A DNA stretch of 64,000 nt from Capra hircus (GCF_001704415.2 NC_030814.1:77059121-77123120); one strand, 5' to 3'. Counted from the stretch's first letter, positions 10,930 to 22,689 are shown. The notes: generated from the letters alone by a model not told the origin. Program-made: numbers and translations.

Positions 10930-11339
10930 AACTACCTAAAATTACCATGCCAGTCCTAGGCCAAGTAGCCTGCTGAGGTAAGTAGTTTCTCTAAAGATTC
11001 ACAGAAGAATGCATGGTGAATTGGAAATATCAAATTAAAATTGTTTAATTTAATTTTGTTTTGTATGACAAGTTCTAAAGACCCCAGTAACTTCTCCAAG
11101 TGGCCATGACTTTAGGTTTCTCTCAAAACCCTAATAGATAACATTAATGAAAGTTGAGAGCAGACTCTCTGCCTCTCTGCTCATTCAGCCCTTTGCAGCT
11201 TACCTGTCTCAGTACTGCGAGAAGCACAGAAGGCACAGATACATACACAAAGGCACAAATGGAGTATACATTGAAAAATATAATAAATAGTCTGGGTACT
11301 GTGTTCAGAGATTAGTGTTCATTTTCTTAGCAAATGCTT
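10930..11339. other. No gene or assignable repeat
   Basis: Nothing recognisable; a short TTGTTTAATTTAATTTTG stretch is the only simple sequence. Confidence 0.45.
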
Positions 11340-12181
11340 ATGTGAAATGAAATTTTCCTGCCATATCCGTGGGCAAGAAATGTCACAGCCATCAGCAGTT
11401 TCGGGCTTCCAGATGTGAATGAAGCCTCCCCAAAGAGAACACAATGCCTGTGATCCGGCAGATGCTGCCACCAGATGATAGCTGAGGAGCTCAGGAGATG
11501 CAAGAAGCAGCCGTTTACCAAATTTGCCTTAAGATGAACAAGGAATTAAGGATATAAACAATCAAGAAACAGGATTTGGCCCCAAAAAGCTGAGTTGCAT
11601 ATGAAAGGAATGAATTTAGTGAGCTCAGAGGCTTGCATCTTCCTATACATAGAAGAACACTGAATTTCTTAACTTGGTATATGCTTTTTCTTACTAAATC
11701 ATAATCTTTGATGTTCAGATTGCCTGCCCGCTTTGTTGTAGACTTGTATATAGTCTGATTCCCTTTCCTGCCTCCTCAGAGCGGTTTTATCTGGGCTACT
11801 GAGATGCTGCCTCCCAGGGCTGGCGTCCTTAACATTTCCACCAAATAAAATAGTTCTCTACTTTTGGATTGTGACTAAATTTCCTTTTTTTTTTAAATTT
11901 TAAAATCTTTAATTCTTACATGCGTTCCCAAACATGAACCCCCCGCCCACCTCCCTCCCCATAATATCTCTCTGGGTCATCCCCATGCACCAGCCCCAAG
12001 CATGCTGTATCCTGCCTCAGACATAGACTGGTGATTCGATTCTTACATGATAGAATACATGTTAGAATGCCATTCTCCCAAATCATCCCACCCTCTCCCT
12101 CTCCCTCTGAGTCCAAAAGCCCGTTATACACATCTGTGTCTTTTTTCCTGTCTTGCATACAGGGTCGTCATTGCCATCTTT

Positions 12182-13120
12182 CTAAATTCCATATATATGT
12201 GTTAGTATACTGTATTGGTGTTTTTCTTTCTGGCTTACTTCACTCTGTATAATTGGCTCCAGTTTCATCCATCTCATCAGAACTGATTCAAATGAATTCT
12301 TTTTAACGGCTGAGTAATACTCCATTGTGTATATGTACCACAGCTTTCTTATCCATTCATCTGCTGATGGACATCTAGGTTGTTTCCATGTCCTGGCTAT
12401 TATAAACAGTGCTGCGATGAACATTGGGGTACATGTGTCTCATTCAATTCTGGTTTCCTTGGTGTGTATGCCCAGAAGTGGGATTGCTGGGTCATAAGGT
12501 AGTTCTCTTTGCAGTTTTTTAAGGAATCTCCACACTGTTCTCCATAGTGGCTGTACTAGTTTGCATTCCCACCAACAGTGTAGGAGGGTTCCCTTTTCTC
12601 CACACCCTCTCCAGCATTTATTGCTTGCAGATTTTTGGATCGCAGCCATTCTGACTGGTGTGAAGTGGTACCTCATTGTGGTTTTGATTTGCATTTCTCT
12701 AATAATGAGTGATGTTGAGCATCTTTTCATGTGTTTGTTAGCCATCCGTATGTCTTCTTTGGAGAAATGTCTATTTAGTTCTTTGGCCCATTTTTTGATT
12801 GGGTCATTTATTTTTCTGGAATTGAGCTGCATAAGTTGCTTGTCTATTTTTGAGATTAGTTGTTTGTCAGTTGCTTCATTTGCTATTATTTTCTCCCATT
12901 CTGAAGGCTGTCTTTTCACCTTGCTTATGGTTTCCTTTGTTGTGCAGAAGCTTTTAATTTTAATTAGATCCCATTTGTTTATTTTTGCTTTTATTTCCAG
13001 AATTCTGGGAGGTGGATCATAGAGGATCCTGCTGTGATTTATGTCGGAGAGTGTTTTGCCTATGTTCTCCTCTAGGAGTTTTATAGTTTCTGGTCTTACA
13101 TTTAGAGCTTCAATATCCAC
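12182..13120 (-). pseudogene. L1 ORF2 C-terminal region
   Basis: Frame 13120-12440 is open for 226 residues and includes the cysteine-rich motif CWRGCGEKGTLLHCWWEC (C-x3-C-x7-H-x4-C) of L1 ORF2. A TGA (plus strand 12437-12439) separates it from the last part, frame 12424-12182, which ends in ILTHIYGI and a stop at the family's normal C-terminus. Apart from that stop it is well preserved. It is cut from its own RT domain by the inversion. Confidence 0.93.
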
Positions 13121-14287
13121 AAATCAATCAATGTAATTCACCACATTAACAAATTGAAAAATAAAAACCATATGATTATCTCAATAGATGCAGAGAAGGC
13201 CTTTGACAAAATTCAACATCCATTTATGATACAAACTCTCCAGAAAGCAGGAATAGAAGGAACATACCTCAACATAATAAAAGCTATATATGACAAACCC
13301 ACAGCAAACATTATCCTCAATGGTGAAAAATTGAAAGCATTTTCCCTAAAGTCAGGAACAAGACAAGAGTGCCCACTTTCACTGCTACTATTCAACGTAG
13401 TTCTGGAAGTTTTGGCCACAGCAATCAGAGCAGAAAAAGAAATAAAAGGAATCCAAATTGGAAAAGAAGAAGTAAAACTTTCCCTGTTTGCAGATGACAT
13501 GATCCTTTACATAGAAAACCCTGAAGACTCTACCAGAAAATTACTAGCGCTAATCAATGAATATACTAAAGTTGCAGGATATAAAATCAACACACAGAAA
13601 TCCCTTGCATTCCTATACACTAATAATGAGAAAGTAGAAAAAGAAATTAAGGAAACAATTCCATTCACCATTGCAACGAAAAGAATAAAATACTTAGGAA
13701 TATATCTACCTAAAGAAACTAAAGACCTATACATAGAAAACTATAAAACACTGATGAAAGAAATCAAAGAGGACACTAATAGATGGAGAAATATACCATG
13801 TTCATGGATCAGAAGAATCAATATAGTGAAAATGAGTATACTACCCAAAGCAATTTACAAATTCAATGCAATCCCTATCAAGCTACCAGCCATATTTTTC
13901 ACAGAACTAGAACAAATAATTTCAAGATTTGTATGGAAATACAAAAAACCAAGCAATCTTGCCAAAGATTGCCAAAGCAATCTTGAGAAAGAAGAATGGA
14001 ACTGGAGGAATCAACTTGCCTGACTTCAGGCTCTACTACAAAGCCACAGTCATCAAGAAAGTATGGTACTGGCACAAAGACAGACATATAGATCAGTGGA
14101 ACAAAATAGAAAGCCCAGAGATAAATCCACACACATATGGATACCTTATCTTTGACAAAGGAGGCAAGAATATACAATGGAGTAAAGACAATCTCTTTAA
14201 CAAGTGGTGCTGGGAAAACTGGTCAACCACTTGTAAAAGAATGAAACTAGATCACTTTCTAACACCGCACACAAAAATAAACTCAAA
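13120..14287 (+). pseudogene. L1 ORF2 reverse transcriptase segment (inverted)
   Basis: Frame 13154-14023 holds RT motif A (DAEKAFDKIQH) and the catalytic FADD at 13487-13498. Near 13960-13980 a local duplication (ATTGCCAAAG repeated) shifts the frame; the second frame, 13929-14291, carries the following region (KVWYWHKDRH, KWCWENWS). The 5' endonuclease is missing by truncation. It is not expressible as one protein. Confidence 0.93.
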
Positions 14288-14326
14288 GTGACTAAATTTC
14301 TTAGTCTAATTTTTTAGTCAACACTT

Positions 14327-15673
14327 ACAAAAAATATATATATTAGTTTAGATTTTTCTCTAGTATTACTTATGAAGCAGCTGTGGCTCAAAGTTTTGTG
14401 TAATTTTTCAATAATGTAAATTTAACAGGTGATCATGTTTCACATTTTAATTAATGTAATTCCAAATTCTGTGTGATGGTGTGCCAAGTAAGTGGTTTGA
14501 GCATCTTTTTAACAACCCCTAAATATCTCCCTGTGCAAAGATAGGTGAATTGAGGTTTTCTTAATCATTCTATCCAAAATATAAATAAAAGCAATCTCAT
14601 AACTGTTGTTATTTTTATGGATCTCTACCATACAATCTAATTAAAATATTAGCCTCCCTTCTAATCATGTGGGCTATCACCTCTAAGTTCTACTCATTCA
14701 AAAATATGACAGCTGCTGTTCAACCATGTTTTTTAGACAAACACATTTGGGGTAAACAAAGAGAATTCTATCCCTATGGAAAAACTTGAAAATTTATTAT
14801 TATTGTCCTTCACTGGCTCACTTTATTTCAGAACAATATTCCTTAAGAGGAATGTCTTAAGAGGAATGTCTCTTCTGGATTTGACGTAGTCACAGTGTCT
14901 TCTAGGCTGACCTCAGGATTTTCCTGTTTTATACAAGAATGTCAATTTCAGTGTTCTTAAGTGAACACTGAATCAGTTCCTAAATATTAATATATATCTC
15001 TCATGTATTTAAATTTTTGGTCTTTAAAAAAAGATTAGTGAATTTCCAAACTAGGTCAGTTTTAGAACCAGTTTGAAATAATTGGTAAAAAAAAATTTAC
15101 AGTTACAAACCAAATTAGAAAATTCTTAATTTCTCTTCCACCCTAAGGGGTGGTGGTGCAGCTTATGAATATTTTAAGAGCCAGGGTCTGCAGTATCAGC
15201 TGCCTAGAGGGGCCAGAAGGTATAAATGAGTGAACTGGAATATGTATAGAAACAAACAAACAAAAAATGTAGAATCCTGAGCTTGGATAAAGCAAATATA
15301 AATTGTTACTCAGCATCATTTGATTATTGCCTTGAAAAATCAAGGCTACACTGTCAGATTTAGTTATTTAGGACAAGCCAGAAACTCATATTTCCTTTTG
15401 TAATGTTATGATTTGTAAACATTTCTAACTAATTTCAAAAAGTGTATAATACAATGTTGACTAAACAAAATTATCTATTGCTTCTTGCTCTCACCGAATC
15501 TAATGTGTGACTACCATATATCTAGAAAAAGACAATGGAAACTTTTCCTACCAAAGGCCGCTAAGTGATCAGCTCTCCTATTAAGGATAAATAAGAAACT
15601 GAATGAAGTACCTGATAGGTTTTTAAAGATTGCATAGTACAATATGGACCCACAAAATCACTTAATTTGGGGA
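14327..15673. other. No gene or assignable repeat
   Basis: AT-rich single-copy sequence. Small structures only: a 14-bp duplication CTTAAGAGGAATGT near 14843-14870 and a short CCACCCTAAGGGGTGG dyad near 15139. No coding evidence. Confidence 0.5.
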
Positions 15674-15686
15674 CTAAAATGCATTT

Positions 15687-15870
15687 GTTTTATTATTTAA
15701 TTTGCTAAGTCCTGTTTGACTCTTTTGTGACCTCGTGGACTGCCGCCTGCCAGTTTTCTCTGTCCATGGGATTTCCCAGGCAAGAATACTGGAGTGGGCT
15801 GCCATTTCCTTCTTCAGGGGATCTTCTGGACCCAGGGGTGTTCTTTTTACTACTGAGCCACTGGAGAAGC
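15687..15870 (-). mobile_element. Bov-tA SINE
   Basis: Minus-strand Bov-tA from a worn tail to a degraded tRNA head. CTAAAATGCATTT at 15674-15686 and 15871-15883 is a perfect 13-bp target-site duplication. Confidence 0.93.
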
Positions 15871-16055
15871 CTAAAATGCATTTTAGTTCCTGGTAATCAC
15901 TTATAAAAGATGGGGAAGAAAGTTGGAAAGTCAGCAGGATAAAAGAGTTAGAGGGATAAAGGAAGGGGTAGAGGAGGAAATGGGGAGAATAAGACAGAAT
16001 GCCAAGACATTGAAAGGGTTAGATGTTCATAGACTGAGTATAGAATGTCCTGGCT

Positions 16056-16650
16056 AAGTGTTAGGAGAAAACATTTTTGCTCCCTGGTGCATCAGAGAAG
16101 ATTTTTGTAGTCCTGGTAGTGGTAATGAGGGAGGAAAGGAACAGGATGAGCTGACTCCATCTTGAAAAAGAAGGAAACTCCACTGAAACTCTTGCACTTT
16201 CAGTGAGCTTTGGACCATGTGCTTAGTAGCCATGGGGATAACATACCTATGGCCAAGCTGGTCTCCTGGACTGATAAACACCAGATTCCATACCAAGGTT
16301 TCCCATCACCAAAAACAATGTATTAATCCCCTGTGTAGTCAATCACCTTTGTAATCTTTATGGCACCCATTGGTGTAGGCTGCAGTGTATAACCAGCTGA
16401 CCCTTCTGATTATGAATCATGGCTGTAACCTCTTTGTATCTCCCTTTAACACTGTCCAGGCTAGGTTTAAGGAATTTGGGGATATGGGCTTGAGCAGTGC
16501 ATTTAAAGTATACAAGGTTTTCACAAAAGTTGGTCGGGGTCCTTGGCTAAGAGGAGACTCTGCCTTGGGCCTGCCAGTGTAATAAACTGCACTCCACTAT
16601 CTGCACTGTCTTTCTGAGTGAGTTTGTTTCCTTAATGTGTGGCTGCAACA
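16056..16650 (+). mobile_element. ERV1-like solo LTR
   Basis: Blocks typical of an artiodactyl class-I LTR appear in order: GACTCCATCTTGAAAAAG, CTTTGGACCATG, AATCACCTTTGTAATC, CATTGGTGTAGGCTGC, a GGTCGGGGTCCTTGGC stretch, then AATAAACTGCACTCC (polyadenylation signal at about 16582) and an end at GGCTGCAACA. No viral genes are adjacent. A clean short target duplication was not found, so the ends are approximate. Confidence 0.8.
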
Positions 16651-16674
16651 GAAGAGTAAGCTCTAGAACTCAGT

Positions 16675-16860
16675 CCCTGACTCTGACAGTTACCTCCTCT
16701 GGGACCATAGGCATGTTAATTAACCTCTATATACCTCAGTTTCCTTATCTATAAAACTGACATACATTGGATGCTTTTTAAGGAATATGTATTTGTAAAG
16801 TACCTAGAATAATGCCTGACATAAATGATCAATACCTATCATTAATATATTGTTTTAAAA
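16675..16860 (+). mobile_element. MIR SINE
   Basis: The core block CTCAGTTTCCTTATCTATAA followed by AAAGTACCTAGAATAATGCC is the MIR order. It is moderately diverged, as expected for an ancient SINE. Confidence 0.85.
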
Positions 16861-17640
16861 TTAAGCTGTAATTATCAAATGAGGTCTTTTCTTTTTAACC
16901 TTGGTAAGTTTTTACCATGCTTCAAATTTTATTTCAATTTTTTTTCCTGAATTTTATTTATCTTTTTAAATGTAAGGCTTTAGTATTGTTACAACTCTTT
17001 TATTTATTCCAAATTTTATTTTTTAAATACATCTCCCTCCCTCTCATGACTCTTTGAAGATGCCTAAAGTTGACAAAGGAGTAATATATGTGCACAGGTA
17101 TGTGTTTTAAGTGTTTCTTTTTTAAATCAGATATATACCAAATAAGATTTTCATTAGTTTGTGTCTGCTTTGAACTTTGTTCTTTCTGCAGAATTACTTT
17201 ATGTATTTAATTCATAATAGGAACCAAAGCATTGTAATATTACATCTTTGTCTGATAATATTTACTTTTTCCTACCATATCCTGTGTTTTGTAGTTTTTG
17301 TACAGCTTTCAATCTAGAATGATTAGTTCAAAGGATAATTACAACTCAGCTCTGAGTGGACCATTTTATTTCTGATGTTTACTGATCCTTACAAAGTGTA
17401 GATCACTGTTGGATGGCAACAGAGATTGAGTCTCTAAGTGGGATATATTATTAAAGAGGATTACTTAACTGAATTTGTCCACTTGATGCATTAATTAAAT
17501 TCCTTGATTAATTAATTTCTCTTTAGAGAATCTATGTAAACTCACTAGAAAAACATGACCCCTAACTAACTCCTGATGAAATAATTTAATTTCCTAGGGC
17601 AAACATGTCTTTATTTGGAAGCACTCAATTTTATTATTCT
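16861..17640. other. No gene or assignable repeat
   Basis: Very AT-rich, with T-runs and TTAATTAA-like stretches near 17493. No coding potential. Confidence 0.5.
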
Positions 17641-17644
17641 TTCA

Positions 17645-18430
17645 TTTTTTTTAATTAAAAGTATTTTTAGAGACTTCTTAAGAGCAGTCTTAAGTTCACA
17701 GAAAAACTGAGTGGAAGGTTCCAGAGATTGCTGTTATACCCTTTGCCCTCCCAGATAGCATTGCCTCCTTAATTATCAGCATCCCCCACCAGTGTGGCAT
17801 ATTCATTACAGTTTATGAATCTACACTGACACATCATAATCACCCAAAGTTCATATTTACATTATGATTCATTCCTGATGTCTTACATTCTATCAGTTTA
17901 AACAAATATATAGTGACATACACATAATTATGGTATCATATGAAGTGTTTTACTAATGTAAAAATCCTCTGTGCTTGGCCCATTTACACCTCTCCCCCAA
18001 TCAACCTTGGGAATCACCAATTTTTTTTTTTTTGCTTTATTCATATTTTTGCCTTTTCCAGAATGTAATATGGTTGGAATCATACAATACATAGCCTTTC
18101 AGGTTGGCATCCTTCAGCTAAAAATATGAATTTATTCTTCTATGTCTTTGTGACTTGATAGTTAATTTCTTTTTAGCACTGAGTTATATTCCATCATTGA
18201 GATGAACCACTGTTTGTTTATACACTTACCTACTGAAGGACATCTTGGTTGCTTCCTAATTTACTCAATTATGAGTAATTCCTATAAACATCCATGCAGA
18301 TTTTTGTGTAGACATATGCTTTAAAATCCTTTGGGTAAATTGCAAGCAACATAATTGCAAGATTGGTAAGAGTATGTTTACTTTTGTAAGAAATTGCCAA
18401 AGCTCCTTCCAAAGATTTTTTTTTCGTTTT
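17645..18430 (-). mobile_element. Old L1 (L1MA/L1MB-like) 3' UTR and end of ORF2
   Basis: About 780 bp align block by block with an old L1 3' end, for example GAGCAGTCTTAAGTTCACAG, CATCATAATCACCCAAAG, TTTTGCCTTTTCCAGAATG and TACTGAAGGACATCTTGGTT. It is the better copy of the family also seen at 2650-2875. Confidence 0.85.
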
Positions 18431-18596
18431 TAATATGACTTCAGAGTATCATTTTATTTTTCTAAGTAATTTTGAAGTTAATGTGCAATGGAGAAGTAAG
18501 TGATACCTCTCTTCTTTTCTTCCATAACTTTTCTCACTATACTGCTAAAAGGATTCACTTCTACCACCCACGCAAATCAAAGATTAGGTCAAGGCT

Positions 18597-18812
18597 TTGT
18601 CTTCCCTGGTGGCTCAGACAGTAAAGCATCTGCCTGTAATGCGAGAGACTCAGGTTCAATCCCTGGGTCAGGAAGATCCCCTGGAGAAGGAAATGGCAAC
18701 CCACTCCATTATTCTTGCCTGGAGAATTCCATGGATTAAGGAGCCTGGTAGGCTACGGTCCACTGGGTCACAAAGAGTCGGACATGACTGAGTGACTTCA
18801 CTTTGGTTTTAC
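18597..18812 (+). mobile_element. Bov-tA SINE, full length
   Basis: The tRNA-like head has an A-box region (GGCTCAGACAGTAAAG) and an intact B box (GGTTCAATCCC), followed by the A monomer to GACTGAGTGACTTCAC. It is among the best preserved copies here. No clean target duplication was found. Confidence 0.95.
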
Positions 18813-19333
18813 TTCACCATCTACATTATGAACTGATTTGGGGTTGTTTGTTTTTTTTTTTAGTCCTTGCCTTATGATTTATTAAGACTCACAACTCTGG
18901 TCCAGCTTCTAAAATTACCATCTTGAGTTAGAAATATGTGTCATAACAGTCTATCCAAAGTATTAAAAAAGTAGAAATTCAGTGACATAAGAACCTAAAA
19001 TAAAATTGACAAAGACTGACAATGGATGGATAGGTTCTTGGCAGTGCTAGAGATTAAAATGTGTGTTATTATTATCATTTCCACTTATTTTCATTCCTGG
19101 AGATAAAGAGAAATTTTGGAGGTAATTTTAATTTCATATGCTTTGCAGTTACAGTTTGTCCATTTCTCTTAAACCAGTTATATATCTAAGTGAATTGAAA
19201 GCAAGACTTATTTAATTCATCAATAACAGAATTTTAAAGGGAAAGTACTTTACTGCCACTTATTTTACTTGTATGCCAACTCTCAAATACATCTTTTATT
19301 CTTTCTCTCACAGAATTCAAAGACACACACACA
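18813..19333. other. No gene or assignable repeat
   Basis: Includes an 11-T run near 18851 and an (AC) run at 19323-19334 abutting the next SINE. Confidence 0.5.
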
Positions 19334-19525
19334 CAAGTTCAGTTGTGTCCAACTCTCTTTGATCCTATGGACTGTAGCTGGCCAGGCTCCTCTATCCATG
19401 GGATTCTCCAGGCAAGAATGGGGGCGGTGTAGCCATTTCCTTCTCTAGGGGATCTTTCTGACCCAGGAGTGAAACTGCATTGCAGACAAATTCTTTACCA
19501 CATGAGCCACCAGGGAAGCCCCCTC
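19334..19525 (-). mobile_element. Bov-tA SINE
   Basis: Minus-strand copy from GTTCAGTTGTGTCCAACTC to the head complement GAGCCACCAGGGAAGCCCC. The (AC) run on its left is probably tail-derived microsatellite growth. Confidence 0.93.
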
Positions 19526-19847
19526 CCTCAACTTCCACTGCCTCCACACATACATATCCTTATTATTTGTAGATTTTGTTTTGTGAAATCACCTACTCAG
19601 TAAAGGTTATTTGTAAGCCCCAATCCAATATTCATGATGCATTTATGATCATTCATGGACATCCATCTGCACAGGGTGGAGAAAAATGGGTTGGCCCCAT
19701 GAACACATATATTCCCAGCTAAGACCAAACAAGGCATAACTCTGCTTTCTTCTTTTGTTTTCATGTTGTAAATGTATTCATGTCACAGATTACTTAAGGA
19801 CATCTTTTTCACCTTTTTCGTTTTGTTTTGTGATTTTGCTTTTTAAA

Positions 19848-20018
19848 ATGGGTTCCAAATATAATGTTGTAGCTCTGTCTAGTGTTCCCAAGTATAAGAA
19901 AACTGTGATGAGCCTTATGAAAGAAATATATGTATCAGATAAGATTCATTTAGGTATGAGTTACAGTGTTGCTGAGCATGAGTTCAAGGTTAAAGAACCA
20001 ACAATACATGTGAAATAA
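19848..20018 (+). pseudogene. Relic of Tigger-type transposase N-terminus
   Basis: A 56-codon frame begins MGSKYNVVAL and contains SVPKYKKTVMSLMKE and YSVAEHEFKVKEPTI. Its spacing resembles the helix-turn-helix DNA-binding start of pogo/Tigger transposases, which bind terminal repeats. It stops at 20016-20018; the DDE catalytic domain is absent, as in non-autonomous derivatives. An upstream in-frame extension (from 19755) looks non-coding, so I start at 19848. Confidence 0.6.
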
Positions 20019-20038
20019 GGTGTCTTTAAAGAGAAACA

Positions 20039-20252
20039 TGGTCTTCCCAAGTGACTCAGTGGGAAAGAATCTGACTGCAGATGCAGAAGATGCAAGAGAC
20101 AGTTAGATCCCTGGGTTGGGAAGATCCCCTGTAGGAGGAAATGGCAACCCACTCCAGTATTCTTGCCTGGAAAATCCCATGGACAGAGGAGCCTGGCAGG
20201 CCATCCACGGGGTCAAAAAGAGTTGTACATAAGTGCGTAACTGAGCATGCAC
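20039..20252 (+). mobile_element. Bov-tA SINE nested in the Tigger element
   Basis: A diverged head (GACTCAGTGGGAAAGAATC) is followed by a well kept A monomer. AAAGAGAAACA at 20028-20038 and AAACAGAAACT at 20253-20263 fit a target-site duplication with two mismatches, and removing the SINE restores a continuous Tigger sequence. Confidence 0.88.
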
Positions 20253-20432
20253 AAACAGAAACTCACATAAAACAAGGTTATGTATTATCAGCTCAGGAAA
20301 ACATGACTGGAAGTCCACAGGAGCCAAATTCTGTATTTCCCTAGGAGTAATAATTCAAAATTCACTGATTTAGTGTTTGTTGTGCCTTTGTAGAATGTGA
20401 CTATCAGAAATAATGAGAACTGACTGTACATA

Positions 20433-21149
20433 ACTTATTGTGATTTAAATTATCTATTTTTCTATCTATCTTAACTGTATTGTTACTCTGTACATACCTA
20501 CTCATATGCATAAGCACACACATATTCATATACATGTGTATTTATTTTTCACAAGCTCCTTTTTATGCTACCAAAATTTAAGGACCACTGGTTTACTGGG
20601 ATATGGAGTTTAAGGAAATGATACTAAGCAGTTTAGATTCTGTTAGATAATAAAAGTTGTCTAGCATTGTATATGTTTTCCTTGTGGAATAGCAACTCTG
20701 GTAGTGGAATCACTTTATTATTTTAGCAATAAATCCTTTTCTGGGAGCTAAACAGCCTCTAAACCTTTTCCCTTATGTACCTGGGATCCCTTATTCTCAG
20801 TTACTGTTGTCATATTCTTTGCCAGTTCATCTCATATCAGTTTGCCTCTGCTGGACTTTATTTAACAATACCATCCCACATTATGTCTTAAACTAGGAAG
20901 TAATGATATCAGCAGGCAAAATAAAGAATACCATGCCACAGCATGCCACATGTAGGGCTTTCTGCCATCCTAAAAAATAGTTAGCACTGCAGTGTGTCAT
21001 GTTTAGAGGCTATTTACCTTCCTTAATGCAGTAAATGCAGCTCTTCAGTCTACCTATATCTCATTACAGGACCATCTTTCATTCACCATGTCTAAGAGAT
21101 TGTCTTCTCCATCATTTATTTTTATTATTTTCTATTTCCTAATTCACTG
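20433..21149. other. No gene or assignable repeat
   Basis: AT-rich sequence with no coding signal or recognised family. Confidence 0.5.
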
Positions 21150-21588
21150 CAGTTCAGTCACTTAGTCGTGTCCGACTCTTTGCGACCCCATGAATCACAG
21201 AACACCAGGTCTCCCTGTCCATCACCAACTCCTGGAGCTCACTCACACTCATGTCCATCGAGTCAGTGATGCCGTCCAGCCATCTCATCCTCTGTCGCCC
21301 CCTTCTCCTCTTGCCCCCAACCCCTCCCAGCATCACGGTCTTTTCCAGTGAGTCAACTCTTCGCATGAGGTGGCCAAAGTCCTAGAGTTTCAGCTTCAGC
21401 ATCATTTCCTCCAAAGAAATCCCAGGGCTGATCTCCTTCAGAATGGACTGGTTGGATCTCCTTGCAGTCCAAGGGACTCTCAAGGGTCTTCTCCAACACC
21501 ACAGTTCAAAAGCATCAATTCTTCGGCACTCAGCCTTCTTCACAGTCCAACTCTCACATCCATACATGACCACTGGAAAAACCACATA
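21150..21588 (-). mobile_element. BovB LINE 3' fragment
   Basis: Minus strand, from the ORF2 position MVFPVVMYGCESW (frame 21585-21382) to the C-terminus (frame 21366-21154) and tail. A stop near 21382 (CTAGAGTTTCAGC on plus) splits the two frames. 5'-truncated; no clear target duplication. Confidence 0.93.
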
Positions 21589-21594
21589 AGCAGA

Positions 21595-22640
21595 TATTCA
21601 CTTATTCATCCGTCCAATAGTTAATGACTGCCACCTACATGTCAGACACTGCTAAGTGCAAGAATAGAACACATGGCAATATTTTCAAAAGGCTTTGAGT
21701 TTAGAGTGGAATAAAAAGAAATTAAACAAGGAAACAAATTAAATGATTTGGAGTGATAGGACTATGAGAGAAATAAGGTACGGGCATGGAATAGAAAGTA
21801 ACTAGGATTGAGGTGGGAGGAGGATTGCTTCTTAATTATGTTGGTCAGAGAAGAGGGAGAGAGATCCCCTAAGAGAGGCTTTGACCTTGCACTATACTTG
21901 AAGTAGTGTTGAAAAGGCTCGTCAGCACACAAAACACTTACACTTAAACTGTGCTTTAACAATAACCCTGGATATTCTGATGATACATGGTAACTGGTGA
22001 TGGCAGAAATTAACCTCGCTAAAGACTCTCACAGACTACTAGAGGAAATGATGCAGTTTTTAAATTGTAATTACAGTAGAAGGGAAGATGTGCCATAAGA
22101 GAAAAGAAAGGTTTTTTGAGGAAAGAGATATTACTTTCCACTGTTGTTATTCATTCATGCATGCATGCATGCAAACATTCATTGTGAGAAAGTTTCCTAG
22201 AAAAGGTAATATTAGTTAAACGGATTTTGAACAAATGGCTGGGGGATGACTCTCTAGACAGAGGAATTAACAGTGTTTAGAGACAGAACTCATACCTAGA
22301 TTGTAAAAAGACATGGATATCAGGCAGTCTGACTTTTATTCCTGTTTTATGGGAGTTTTTAAGAGAGGAAGTGGCATGATTGGCATTGTGCTGTAAGGCA
22401 TTTTTACACTGATATTGAAAGAATCACTGGAGGAGGCAAGGAGCTGAGGAAGACTTCCAAGTAGGCATTGCAAAAGTTTTGAGAAGGCTGAACATCACAG
22501 AAGAAATGAGAATGGGAAAAGGCGATGCAAGCAGTGACATTTGGAGATAGAACAGAAAGACTGCTGACTTTAGGAAGACTGAGTGACTTTGCTAATGTGT
22601 TTCATGAAGTGTTGAAGCAGGAAAATGAGGGGAGATTTGA
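21595..22640 (-). mobile_element. L2-like ancient repeat
   Basis: Starts TTCACTTATTCATCCG and continues through CATGTCAGACACTGCTAAGT, then a purine-rich body, with a second block AAGAGAGGAAGTGGCATGAT near 22361. These resemble the complement of an L2 3' region. An (ATGC)4 run at 22156-22172 lies inside. Family call tentative. Confidence 0.4.
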
Positions 22641-22689
22641 AGAGTGCTTGGTTTTGAGACTCTGAGACTAAGAAGATGCAAATGCTGTC

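Larger units (their letters stand above)
11884..14287 (-). mobile_element. Young ruminant L1 with inverted 5' segment (twin-primed)
   Basis: The minus-strand 3' segment (11884-about 13119) has the L1 tail (T run at 11885) and ORF2 C-terminus. The 5' segment (about 13120-14287) is turned to plus and encodes the reverse transcriptase. In element order the inverted part ends at the residues THPTKINSK-type position and the direct part starts just after it, so almost nothing was lost at the join. GTGACTAAATTTC occurs at 11871-11883 and 14288-14300 as a perfect 13-bp target-site duplication. Confidence 0.95.
11340..14326 (+). mobile_element. Endogenous retrovirus LTR, split by L1
   Basis: The left part (11340-11883) starts in blocks shared with the minus-strand LTR at 9778-10335 (CCTGCCATATCCGTG, GTCACAGCCATCAGC) and includes an AATAAA at about 11844. 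It is interrupted at 11884 by L1 and resumes at 14288 for about 40 bp, ending ATTTTTTAGTCAACAC. The L1 duplication proves the order of events: LTR first, L1 later. The 5' boundary is approximate. Confidence 0.7.
19550..20432 (+). mobile_element. TcMar-Tigger-like DNA transposon, split by a SINE
   Basis: The left end (TATCCTTATTATTTGTAGAT) and right end (AATAATGAGAACTGACTGTA at about 20410-20430) resemble terminal sequences of an old Tigger-group element. Between them lie a relic transposase start and then the non-coding 3' part (AACAAGGTTATGTATTATCA, TGTATTTCCCTAGGAGTAAT). A Bov-tA interrupts it at 20039-20252. The subfamily is not assigned with certainty. Confidence 0.65.

Noticed and set aside
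12561..13022. 153-residue plus-strand open frame
   Set aside because: Antisense shadow of the L1 ORF2 C-terminus on minus.
18597..18812. Functional tRNA gene suggested by A and B boxes
   Set aside because: The boxes belong to the tRNA-derived head of Bov-tA; no cloverleaf with acceptor stem is present. The same applies to the other Bov-tA heads.
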